From contig JBFXAM010000070.1 of assembly GCA_050184295.1 (NCBI GenBank), positions 1 through 22,518 of the forward strand: 22,518 nucleotides of DNA. Direction: 5' to 3'. Within the stretch, counting starts at the first letter, position 1. The number at the start of each line of letters is the position of its first letter. Below, one piece after another: positions 1-7,071 of the stretch. The notes under the pieces are model-generated. The model saw only the letters and a program-made list of their open reading frames with translations. It ran no database searches and was not told the DNA's origin. The position numbers and the translations under genes are program-made. The DNA is from JBFXAM01 sp050184295. Lineage in GTDB: Bacteria; Planctomycetota; Phycisphaerae; UBA1845; Fen-1342.

Positions 1-330
1 GCCGACGATACGGGTGCCATGCCGACGGCTTTTGCGTCGGCATGTCCTCCGGACGCGCGGGCGTACGAGCAGCTTGCGCGGTTGCCAAGCCGACGGCACG
101 CGTGCCAAGCCGACGATACGGGTGCCATGCCGACGGCTCTTGCGGGTGCCATGCCGACGATACGGGTGCCATGCCGACGGCTTTTGCGTCGGCATGTCCT
201 CCGGACGCGCGGGCGTACGAGCAGCTTGCGCGGTTGCCAAGCCGACGGCACGCGTGCCAAGCCGACGATACGGGTGCCACGCCGACGACTCGGGTGCCAT
301 GCCGACGTCTATTGCGTCGGCATGCGCCCT
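1..330. repeat. Intergenic short-repeat array with hairpins
   Basis: The stretch is built from about ten variants of a short unit, consensus GGTGCCAtGCCGACG. A longer exact direct repeat of 127 bp covers 1-127 and 153-279. Three perfect 10-bp stem hairpins (CATGCCGACG / CGTCGGCATG) lie at 18-44, 170-196 and 298-324. Their stems are identical but the 7-nt loops differ (GCTTTTG twice, TCTATTG once). Open frames cross the array but only give repetitive Arg/Ala-rich peptides, so I treat it as non-coding. It probably extends to the left of the window. Confidence 0.85.
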
Positions 331-359
331 GGCCGCGACGGACCGCCGGGAACCCCCCG

Positions 360-389
360 TTGGCGCCGCGCGATTTCCGCCGATATAAT
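360..389 (+). promoter_or_regulatory. Sigma-70-like promoter for the HEAT-protein operon
   Basis: A perfect TATAAT (384-389) is preceded by TTGGCG (360-365) with an 18-bp spacer. It stands out in very GC-rich sequence. It predicts a start near 396 and a leader of about 33 nt before the ATG at 429. Confidence 0.6.
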
Positions 390-428
390 GCCTTGGCACG
401 ACCTTCCGACCGGTGTGCCGGGGTGATC

Positions 429-1772
429 ATGCTGGCCTGCCTGCGCCGCCCGCGCGCCACTCCTGCTTGCGCACGATCCGGTCGCGCGGACCGCGCGGCG
501 ACCGTCGGCGGAATCGCCGCCGACACGATCCGCCGCCCCGCACTCACCGGACCGGCGCCGCTCGCGCTGATTCTCGCGCTCGGCGCAATCTGCGCGACCC
601 CCGCGGCACACGCGGACGTCTTTCACCTGAGCCACGGCGGAACTGTTTCGGGCGAGCTGATTGAAACGACGGCGACGAGTCACGTCGTCCGCACCGTCGT
701 CGGAACGATCGATCTGCCGCGCGACGCCGTCGTCCGCATCGAGCCCGCCCCGTCGCCGTTCGCCGAGTACGACCGCCGGCGTGTCGCGGCGCCGCCGACG
801 GCCGACGCGAACTACGAGCTCGCGGAGTGGTGCGGACAGAACGAGCTGATGGCGGAACGCCGCCGGCACCTGCTGGCCGCGATCGCGCTCGATCCCGACC
901 ACGCCGCCTCGCGCGCCGCGCTCGGCTATGTCCGTGTCGGCGCGCTGTGGATCGACGGGCGTGCGTCGTTCGACCCCAAGCGCGCGGAGCGTCCCGCCGA
1001 GACGCGGCCCGCCGACGCCGATCGCGAGAACGAGCGCGTCGCCGCCGCGATCCAGATCAACTGGAGCGTGCGCGTCCGCGCGATCCGCAACACGATGCTC
1101 GAGAGCGGCTCGGAGCGTTACCAGCGCAGCGGGCGGCTCCAGATCCTCGAAATCCGCGACCCGCTCGCCATCCTGCCGCTTGTCCGCGTGCTCAGCGAAG
1201 GCGCGCGCCTCTCGCGGCTCGTGCTGGTCGAGTCCCTCAGCGGCTTCTCCGAGGACGAGGCGACGCTGAATCTCGCCGTGCTCGCGATGGTCGACGCCGA
1301 CGAGGACGTCCGCCACGCCGCGCTCACGCAGATTCTCCGCCGCAACGACCCGCGCGTCGCCCCGCAGATTCGCAAGGCGCTGCGATCCAGCAGCGATGAG
1401 CTCGTCCGCCGAGCCGCGCTCGGGCTCGCGACGCTGCGCGATTCGGCCGCCGTCCCCGACCTCATCGACGCGCTCCGGGCGCGACGCTGGCGCTGGGTCG
1501 ATGTGCCGCTCGGCCGCTACTTCGGCGAACTGCCGACGATCTTCGCGCGGCCGACGCGGGCCGTGATCGGCCCGGGCTCCAACGTCTTTCACACGCCGCA
1601 GATTGGAATGCTCGACGCGGCCGGCGTGTTCGCGGCGCAGAGCCGCCAGCAGTTGCGAAAAGTCACCGTCTTCCGCACCGAGGTGCTGGAGGCGCTGCGC
1701 GCGCTTACGGGCGAGGATTTCGGTTTCGACCAGGCCGCCTGGCGGCGCTGGTACGAGGAGCACAAGCCATGA
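429..1772 (+). CDS. Exported HEAT-repeat protein
   Basis: The product is 447 aa from the ATG at 429; an in-frame GTG lies at 423. The open frame runs further upstream, but only through the repeat array and the promoter, so those starts were rejected. Residues 43-60 are a hydrophobic segment ending in an AHA|D cleavage-like site, preceded by an unusually long basic N-region of about 40 residues. A short domain at about 62-115 (VFHLSHGGTVSGEL...) is followed by a TPR/HEAT-like helical region. At about 240-360 there are clear HEAT-type repeats such as LAVLAMVDADEDVRHAALTQ and LRSSSDELVRRAALGLATL. HEAT arrays are protein-interaction scaffolds; no catalytic motif is visible. The stop overlaps the next start (ATGA), indicating translational coupling. 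Probable periplasmic or envelope protein, exact role unknown. Confidence 0.8.
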   Translation: MLACLRRPRATPACARSGRADRAATVGGIAADTIRRPALTGPAPLALILALGAICATPAAHADVFHLSHGGTVSGELIETTATSHVVRTVVGTIDLPRDAVVRIEPAPSPFAEYDRRRVAAPPTADANYELAEWCGQNELMAERRRHLLAAIALDPDHAASRAALGYVRVGALWIDGRASFDPKRAERPAETRPADADRENERVAAAIQINWSVRVRAIRNTMLESGSERYQRSGRLQILEIRDPLAILPLVRVLSEGARLSRLVLVESLSGFSEDEATLNLAVLAMVDADEDVRHAALTQILRRNDPRVAPQIRKALRSSSDELVRRAALGLATLRDSAAVPDLIDALRARRWRWVDVPLGRYFGELPTIFARPTRAVIGPGSNVFHTPQIGMLDAAGVFAAQSRQQLRKVTVFRTEVLEALRALTGEDFGFDQAAWRRWYEEHKP

Positions 1773-3037
1773 CTCATCGATGGACCATCGCGCTGCTTTC
1801 AGGCGCCCTCGCGGCGGCGGCGGCGCTCGCTGCCCCGCCGGACGACCACGCGCTCATCGCACAGGCGGCCGCCGACCGCCAACCGTCCGCCGCCCAGCCC
1901 GCGCACGTCGCACCGCAGTCCCCCGCCTCGCCGGAGGCGACCGGCGAAGGCGACCTGACGCGCGCCGAGCGCCGCGCCGCGAGCGAACTGCTCCTCGCCA
2001 AGGCGCGGCTCGAAGTCGTCCGCGCGCGCAGAGCGATCGTCGCGGAGAAATACCGCGACGCCGCTGTCCGCGCCGTCCGCGTGCTCGACGCGCTTCGCGG
2101 ACTGCCCGCCGACGTCGACGCCTCCGAGATCGAACTCCAGGCCGAGGGCATCCTCGCCCGCGCGGCGCGCTTCGGCGTCGATCTCGCGTCGCTCACGAAG
2201 GTCACCCTCAGCAGCGACAATCCGCCGACCGCCGACGGCGCGCCGGCGTCGGGCCTGCCCGCGGGCGCGTCGTCATCCGCCGGCGAGACGGGTTTCGTCG
2301 CGCCGTATCCGCCGCGCCTCGACTCGCAGAGCCGCGCCGCCGCCCGCATCGGCCGCCAGTACGCCGGCGCCGACGCCCGCGACATCGACACGCGCGGCGA
2401 CGCGGACGCGCTGCGCGAGCGAACGCTCGCGCGCCAGACCGGCGAGACGCCCGGCTATCGGCCGGGACGCGAAGTGGTGGACTCTGACGCGGTGAACGAT
2501 CGCATCGAGCAGCGCATCCAGTATCAGGACCCGCTCGGCGACGCGATTCACGAAGACGAGCAGCGCCGGCTGGTCGAGGCCGACGAGACGCGCATCGCCG
2601 GCGACCGACTCGTGCAGTATCCGCCGAACTGGCCCGAGCTCGTCGCGCGGCGGGCGAAGTGGAAGGATGGTGTGATCGCGCGGACCGCCGGCCAGACCGA
2701 CAGCCAGGGTCGCGAGTGGTACACCGCGATCTATGACATTCAGGATCTGACGTACGTGCCGCCGGATTTTCTGCCGATCGAGGGCCTGACACTCACCGAA
2801 GGCGCCCGCATCGCCGCCGACCGCGACGCGCTGCGCTGGCGCAGCCAGATTTTCGGCGGCTATGCCGACGACCTGGCGATGGGCGTTCCGCTGCTGCGGT
2901 TCTTCGGCGGCGTGGACGACCTGGAGTTCCGCGGGCCGAAGTACAGCGCGGAAAAGGCGCGGCAGATCGGCGCGATGGTGCAGCGGTTCCTTCAGCAGCG
3001 GAACTTTGAGCCGACGGTGGAGGTCTCGGCGCCGTAG
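1769..3037 (+). CDS. Exported protein of unknown function
   Basis: The product is 422 aa. The start is fixed by GAGGAG at 1755-1760, 8 nt before the ATG, and by the 4-nt overlap with the HEAT-protein stop. An N-terminal signal peptide (MTHRWTIALLSGALAAAAALA) is followed by an Ala/Pro-rich linker and a charged helical stretch at about 60-140 that could be a coiled coil. The middle is Arg/Asp-rich. The C-terminal 150 residues look globular and contain RREWYTAIYDIQDLTYVPP-like sequence. I recognise no family. Its coupling to the HEAT-repeat protein suggests the two act together in the envelope. Likely a planctomycete-type conserved hypothetical protein. Confidence 0.75.
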   Translation: MTHRWTIALLSGALAAAAALAAPPDDHALIAQAAADRQPSAAQPAHVAPQSPASPEATGEGDLTRAERRAASELLLAKARLEVVRARRAIVAEKYRDAAVRAVRVLDALRGLPADVDASEIELQAEGILARAARFGVDLASLTKVTLSSDNPPTADGAPASGLPAGASSSAGETGFVAPYPPRLDSQSRAAARIGRQYAGADARDIDTRGDADALRERTLARQTGETPGYRPGREVVDSDAVNDRIEQRIQYQDPLGDAIHEDEQRRLVEADETRIAGDRLVQYPPNWPELVARRAKWKDGVIARTAGQTDSQGREWYTAIYDIQDLTYVPPDFLPIEGLTLTEGARIAADRDALRWRSQIFGGYADDLAMGVPLLRFFGGVDDLEFRGPKYSAEKARQIGAMVQRFLQQRNFEPTVEVSAP

Positions 3038-3064
3038 GACGCCTGTGCGGCGCGGTGAAACGCA

Positions 3065-3103
3065 AATCGCGGGCGAGCGGCGCTCGGCCGACCGCCCGCG
3101 ATT
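3065..3103. terminator. Hairpin between convergent gene and tRNA-Leu
   Basis: A perfect 11-bp inverted repeat (AATCGCGGGCG 3065-3075 with CGCCCGCGATT 3093-3103) encloses a 17-nt loop. It sits 27 nt after the stop at 3037 on the plus strand and 8 nt beyond the 3' end of the minus-strand tRNA. This is a natural place for a bidirectional terminator. The T-tracts are weak on both sides. Confidence 0.6.
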
Positions 3104-3111
3104 CGATTTCA

Positions 3112-3195
3112 TGCGGCTGACTGGAGTCGAACCAGCACGAGCTTGCGCTCACAAGGACCTGAACCTTGCGCGTCTGCCAATTCCGCCACAGCCGC
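3112..3195 (-). tRNA. tRNA-Leu (anticodon CAG)
   Basis: The 84-nt minus-strand sequence folds as a class II tRNA. The acceptor is GCGGCTG/CAGCCGC with discriminator A. The anticodon arm is CAAGG-TTCAGGT-CCTTG, with CAG at plus positions 3159-3161, reading CUG codons. A long variable arm (GAGC-GCAA-GCTC) and a T arm with TTCGACT complete the fold. D-loop sequence GGAATTGGCAGACGC is typical of bacterial tRNA-Leu. The 3' CCA is not encoded and must be added after transcription. No integrase or tRNA-end duplication is seen nearby. Confidence 0.95.
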
Positions 3196-3504
3196 GTGGG
3201 GGTGCGCTCCCGCCGCCGTTTGCATCCACGGCGGGAACCCATCATCATAAGCAGCTGAGGGCGCGCGTCAAGCACGACGCCCGGCGCGCCCGACGGATCG
3301 GGATCTCGTGCGCGAGGCACGGGGCGCGGCGCGACAAGCGCCGGTCGTGTACCGGGCCCGCCGCGTCGCGCGGCGGGTTCGGGTCTCCGGCGCACCCGGG
3401 AGCGCCATGCCGACGTTCTTGCGCCGGCTCGCTTGTCTGCACGGTGCAATCGTCGTGTGGCAGCGGCTTTGTAGACGCCTCGTGGCCAGAGAAGGAACCG
3501 TGGC
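3196..3504. other. Intergenic region between tRNA-Leu and kinase-like gene
   Basis: Besides the tRNA promoter it holds a strong 9-bp hairpin with a 3-nt loop (CCCGCCGCG 3357-3365, CGCGGCGGG 3369-3377). A decayed copy of the left-end hairpin repeat lies at about 3406-3430 (CATGCCGACG followed by an imperfect right arm). I see no gene and no convincing promoter for the plus-strand gene at 3505. Confidence 0.6.
3244..3271 (-). promoter_or_regulatory. Promoter of tRNA-Leu
   Basis: On the minus strand TTGACG (3271-3266) and TATGAT (3249-3244) are separated by 16 bp, a near-consensus sigma-70 promoter pointing at the tRNA. Predicted start is near 3237. An 8-bp inverted repeat (TCCCGCCG 3208-3215 with CGGCGGGA 3229-3236) would then form a hairpin at the very 5' end of the precursor. 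Confidence 0.65.
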
Positions 3505-4698
3505 ATGGCATCCGACCCGTCGCTCGGCTCGCTCTTTCGTCCGCGCGGCCTGAACAAGCGCCGGGTCGTCGTCACCGGCCAGGTCGGCGTCGACAAGAAG
3601 CCCTTCCTCGATAAGCTCGCCGCCCTGGCCGCTTCACGCGCCCAGCCGCTCAAGCTCTTTCACATCGGCGACATGATGTATGCCGAGGCGCCCGACGTCG
3701 TTCACGGGCGCATCCTCGACCTGCCGCTGGCGCGTCTCAACGCGCTGCGACGGAGCGTGTTCAAGGACGTGCTCAGCGATGTCGAGAGCCACGAAACCGT
3801 GGTCGTGAACACGCACGCCGCGTTTCGCTGGAAGCACGGGCTGTTCCCGGCGTTCGACCACGACCAGATGATGAAGCTCGACGCCGACCTGTACATCACG
3901 CTCGTCGACAACCTCGACGCGGTGTATGAGCGGCTCTCGCGCGAGCACGACGTACAGCATTCGCTGAAGGACATCATGGTCTGGCGCGAGGAGGAAATCC
4001 TCGCGACCGAGGTGCTCGCCAGCGCCGTCCGGGCCCACGGCTGCTTCTACGTGGTCGCGCGCGGAATCGAGGACAGCACGCTCGAGTCGCTCTACCGGCT
4101 GATCTTCAAACCCGACACCAAGCGCGTCTATCCGTCGTTCCCGATGACGCACGTGATGGACCTGCCCGACACGCTCGCGGAGATCGACGGCTTCCGCGCC
4201 GCGCTGGCTGAGCATTTCATCACCTTCGATCCCGGCGACCTCGACGAGAAGCGACTGCTCTTCGAGGCCGGCGCCGCCACGCAGCGCGGCGAGTCCACGT
4301 TCACGCTCGACGTGCACGGCCGCCCGGTGGTGTTCGACGCGCGCGAGGTGACGGGGATCGCCCGCGACATCGACGGGCAGATCTACGCCCGCGATTTCAA
4401 GCTGATCGACCAGTCCGACATGATCGTCAGCCTCGTGCCCGAGCTGCCCAACGGCAAGCCGGGGCTCTCCAGCGGCGTGGAGCGCGAGCTGCAACACGCG
4501 TACGAATCCACCAAGGAGGTGTACGTGGTCTGGCACCCGAAGGCCGAGCCGTCGCCTTTCATCACCGAGACCGCGACGCGCGTCTTCCGCACAACCGAGC
4601 AGACGCTGGAGCACTTCCAGAGCCAGGGCTACATCGGCGCGTTTCAGAAGCCGCTCTTCAATCTCTCCCAGCCGCGCGAGCGCGGGCGGTTTGGCTGA
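3505..4698 (+). CDS. Adenylate-kinase-like P-loop domain fused to nucleoside deoxyribosyltransferase-like domain
   Basis: The product is 397 aa; AAGGA lies 8-9 nt before the ATG. Residues 20-200 resemble archaeal-type adenylate kinase (AdkA): a strand and loop (VVVTGQVGVDKK, 21-32), a GD motif (FHIGDMMY, 52-59), and NTHAAFRWKHGLFPAF (102-117), which matches the AdkA THAAxRTPxGYLPG segment. The Walker A loop is degenerate: the usual GxxGxGK[ST] reads G25-QVGV-D30-K31-K32, so Lys is kept but Gly and Thr are lost. Residues 205-397 resemble nucleoside 2-deoxyribosyltransferases: VYPSFPMTHV (208-217) as first strand, an ITFDP element, the DFKLIDQSDMIVSLVPE strand-helix (297-313) and SSGVERELQHAYE (322-334) carrying candidate catalytic glutamates. 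A nucleotide-binding or nucleotide-processing role is inferred; substrate unknown. No operon partner on the same strand. Confidence 0.75.
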   Translation: MASDPSLGSLFRPRGLNKRRVVVTGQVGVDKKPFLDKLAALAASRAQPLKLFHIGDMMYAEAPDVVHGRILDLPLARLNALRRSVFKDVLSDVESHETVVVNTHAAFRWKHGLFPAFDHDQMMKLDADLYITLVDNLDAVYERLSREHDVQHSLKDIMVWREEEILATEVLASAVRAHGCFYVVARGIEDSTLESLYRLIFKPDTKRVYPSFPMTHVMDLPDTLAEIDGFRAALAEHFITFDPGDLDEKRLLFEAGAATQRGESTFTLDVHGRPVVFDAREVTGIARDIDGQIYARDFKLIDQSDMIVSLVPELPNGKPGLSSGVERELQHAYESTKEVYVVWHPKAEPSPFITETATRVFRTTEQTLEHFQSQGYIGAFQKPLFNLSQPRERGRFG

Positions 4699-4839
4699 GC
4701 CGGTTTTCGATATCTGGATTCGAGAGCCGGCGTACCGGACACGGTCTGATGACTGCGTTCGAATTCGTCGTCTGGAGTCGCGGGGTCTGGGGTGTGGGCG
4801 CCCGGCGACGCGGGTCTGAATCGACCGTCCGTGCCGGTC

Positions 4840-5382
4840 TTACCGCGCTCCGACGCCAATGATGAGCACGTCACTGCCGTCGAGCGTGAACTTCGGCCCG
4901 CCGATGAGCTGGAACTTGCCCGGTGCGATCGTGAAGCCGGCGGATTGAAACTCGCGATCCTTGCCGTCGATGCGCTTGCTGATCACCACGCGCACGCAGA
5001 CTGATTCCTTCTTGCGCTCGCGCGGCGTCACCTCGACGCGGTAATCCTGGAGCAGATCGACCGCGCAGCCCGTCCCCGCCGCGGCCTTGCAGTTGCCGTC
5101 TCGTTCGAGCTTGTAGCCGGTGAATTTAAAGCTCTTGCGCAGCTCGTCGATCAGCGGCTTGAGTTGCGGCGACACGTCGGTGTTCTTGGTCGTCGCGCGG
5201 ATCGCCAGCACGCGCACCTCGACCGTTGCCGCTTCCTGGGCGGCGACGATCAGCGGCGTCAGCAGCGCGACGCCGGCGGCGAGCGTTCGGCACCAGCGCC
5301 ACCCGGCGGCTTGGGCGCCGTTGACGGCGGCGGCCGCCACGCGGGGCCGTGCGGCGGTCAGGTCGGCTCGCGCGTGCGTCAT
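4840..5382 (-). CDS. Exported protein of the sigma/anti-sigma operon, unknown function
   Basis: The product is 180 aa from the ATG at 5382. The start is chosen because GGAGGAA, inside the 3' end of the anti-sigma gene, sits 8 nt upstream; the reading frame extends further but only antisense to nothing conserved. A basic N-terminus is followed by a hydrophobic segment ending LIVAAQEA, a likely signal peptide. The mature part (TVEVRVLAIRATTKNTDVSP onward) looks like a small beta-rich domain with two cysteines (GNCKAAAGTGC). It is separated from the anti-sigma stop by 2 nt, so it is translated with it. It may be an envelope effector or sensor of that regulon. I do not recognise a named family. 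Confidence 0.75.
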   Translation of the reverse strand: MTHARADLTAARPRVAAAAVNGAQAAGWRWCRTLAAGVALLTPLIVAAQEAATVEVRVLAIRATTKNTDVSPQLKPLIDELRKSFKFTGYKLERDGNCKAAAGTGCAVDLLQDYRVEVTPRERKKESVCVRVVISKRIDGKDREFQSAGFTIAPGKFQLIGGPKFTLDGSDVLIIGVGAR

Positions 5383-5384
5383 GG

Positions 5385-5951
5385 TCAGGTTCCTCCGTTG
5401 GCGCCGTCGATCACCCAGATGATCGCCACGTCGTGCTCGCCGCCGGTCGACACGAGCATGGTGGTGCCGCCGTCGAACACCTGCATGTCGTCGATCTCGA
5501 CGTGGGTCGCGAGCTGCAAGGGCCACGCGGTCGCCGGCGCGGGGGCCTGCGACAGGCTCCACGCACTGACCATTATCGCGCAGGCGGCGGCAAACGCCAG
5601 TGGCCGCCAGCGCCGGTCGGGGTGCAAGCGCAGCAGCGGCGCGGGCGCCCGCTCCGCCTCGTCGACCGCGTGCTCGATCGCCGTCCACATCCGTTCCCAC
5701 CGCGCCCGCGGCGGGGCCAGCGCCGCGCCCAGCTCGGCGTGCACGCGATGCAGCCCGTCGTCGCGCGGGGCGCGCGCGATCGCGAGCCGCGCGGCACACG
5801 GCCGGCACGTGTTGAGGTGGGCCTCGAGCATGGCGACGCGGTCGGTCGAGAGTCGCTCGAACTGTCCTTCCGCCGCCAGCGCCAGCGCGTCGCGCAGCAG
5901 CTCGCAGGCGAGCGTTGCGTTGCGCGAGTTCTCGGGGCCAAGCCGTGTCAT
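5385..5951 (-). CDS. Membrane anti-sigma factor with zinc-binding motif
   Basis: The product is 188 aa. Residues 12-60 form the cytoplasmic zinc-finger anti-sigma signature: H45-x3-C49-x2-C52 in LEAHLNTCRPCAARL. A single hydrophobic helix at about 116-135 (PLAFAAACAIMVSAWSL) anchors it in the membrane, leaving a short periplasmic tail that ends DVAIIWVIDGANGGT. Its start overlaps the sigma factor stop by 4 nt (ATGA), the classical arrangement for a sigma/anti-sigma pair. By family knowledge it holds the ECF sigma factor inactive until an envelope or redox signal releases it. The signal itself cannot be read from sequence. Confidence 0.85.
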   Translation of the reverse strand: MTRLGPENSRNATLACELLRDALALAAEGQFERLSTDRVAMLEAHLNTCRPCAARLAIARAPRDDGLHRVHAELGAALAPPRARWERMWTAIEHAVDEAERAPAPLLRLHPDRRWRPLAFAAACAIMVSAWSLSQAPAPATAWPLQLATHVEIDDMQVFDGGTTMLVSTGGEHDVAIIWVIDGANGGT

Positions 5952-6571
5952 GGCATCACCCGTTTCTTGGTCTTCTCCGCCCGCTCGGCGCCGGGCGCGA
6001 GGTCGGCGAGCAGGTCGCTCAGCCGCCGCCGGGCGTGAAACAGCCGACTCATCACCGTTCCGATCGGCACTTCCAAAAGCTTGGCGATCTGGTCATACGT
6101 GAACTCGCCCTCCGCGTACAACGCGAACACCGCCCGTTGCTCGATTGGCAGCTCCTCCAGCGCCCGCCGCAGCCGCTCACCCAATTCGCGCCTCTCGATC
6201 GCCGCGTCGGCGTCCGCCGCGTTGGGCGCCGGCGGGTCCGGCGGCTCGCGGTCGTCGTCATTGCGGCGGTCGAGCGACGCGGCCCGTCGCACCCGCCGCG
6301 ATCGCAGCAGATCGAGCGCGCGATTCGTAACGATTCTCAGCAGCCACGTCTTGAATGCCGAATCGCGCTGAAACGACGCCAGACTCTCGAACGCCTTGAC
6401 GAACGCGTCCTGGACCACGTCGAGCGCGTCCTCGTTCCGGGCCGTGATCCGCAAGGCGGCGCGATAGGCGGCGTCGCGGTGACGCTCAAACAGCACCCGC
6501 CGTGCGCCGCGGTCGCCGGCGGCGGCCCGCTCGACGAGTTGCAGGTCTGTCGGTTCGACGGGTGAGGTCAT
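5948..6571 (-). CDS. ECF (sigma-24 family) RNA polymerase sigma factor
   Basis: The product is 207 aa. Region 2 spans about 12-95: LVERAAAGDRGARRVLFERH, then DVVQDAFVKAFESLASF and FKTWLLRIVTNRALDLLR. An acidic, Pro-rich linker follows (DDDREPPDPPAPNAADAD). Region 4 at about 135-185 contains LEELPIEQRAVFALYAEGEF, the helix-turn-helix YDQIAKLLEVPIGTVMSRLF and ARRRLSDLL. There is no sigma region 1 or 3, as expected for an ECF factor. It is first in a three-gene minus-strand operon with its anti-sigma factor. No Shine-Dalgarno precedes its ATG, and a 10-codon frame ends 4 nt upstream (see findings). Autoregulation is likely by family habit, but I could not identify an ECF-type promoter. Confidence 0.93.
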   Translation of the reverse strand: MTSPVEPTDLQLVERAAAGDRGARRVLFERHRDAAYRAALRITARNEDALDVVQDAFVKAFESLASFQRDSAFKTWLLRIVTNRALDLLRSRRVRRAASLDRRNDDDREPPDPPAPNAADADAAIERRELGERLRRALEELPIEQRAVFALYAEGEFTYDQIAKLLEVPIGTVMSRLFHARRRLSDLLADLAPGAERAEKTKKRVMP

Positions 6572-7071
6572 CCGCTTATTTACAGAAACCGGTACCGCGA
6601 TTGTTCATTTTGACGCCACCCCGCATCTTACCGGACATCGGCTGGAATTCTCGGCCGGCCGCCGGCGACAGTCGATACGAACCGGGCGTTTGCGCGTCGC
6701 AGGACTTGCGGGACGCGAACGGCCGCCGCGACGCGAAACCTCGCGGGCAATGTGGAAACTGCAGGCAACCGGTGCGACGCGCGGGCGGTGATTTCGTAAC
6801 CCGGACCGAGTGTCCGCCACCGCCGCACGACATCCGGGCCTATCTCTCCGGCCGTGCTCGCTGTGTGCTCTGTGGCACGCTATTTCTCTGTCGCGCTTTC
6901 TCCGCATGTGTCGGTATGTGCGTTCGCGGGGAAGCGCGCGGGGGACGTGCTCGCGGCGCGCGTTGAATAACGAGCCGCAACCCCGCGTCGAATCTCACCG
7001 AGCATCGCGATCCGCCACGAGCAGCGTGCCACGGGCGAACGCGAAACCCGCGATGCCGCGGAGACTCGATC
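6572..7071. other. Intergenic region, no gene seen
   Basis: This 500-bp divergent spacer separates the sigma-factor operon from the secreted repeat protein. Short frames cross it on both strands, but none has a convincing start, composition or homology. 6850-6930 is pyrimidine- and TG-rich compared with its surroundings. On the minus strand a TAAGAT at 6630-6625 could be a -10 element for the sigma operon, but no matching -35 is visible. I see no terminator or riboswitch. Confidence 0.5.

Noticed and set aside
1..330. Possible CRISPR array
   Set aside because: Repeats are irregular in spacing and variant in sequence, the gaps are themselves repeated (127-bp block), and no cas gene is present.
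42..428. Upstream extension of the HEAT-protein frame
   Set aside because: It would run through the repeat array and the promoter, giving a repetitive Arg/Ala-rich peptide with no signal peptide at its start.
3100..3200. tRNA-Leu as an integration site of a genomic island
   Set aside because: No integrase, no repeat of the tRNA 3' end and no shift in gene type or composition next to it.
3505..4698. Defence-system effector (NAD- or nucleotide-depleting) in an immune operon
   Set aside because: The deoxyribosyltransferase-like domain makes this tempting, but there are no partner genes, nucleases or mobile-element neighbours to support it.
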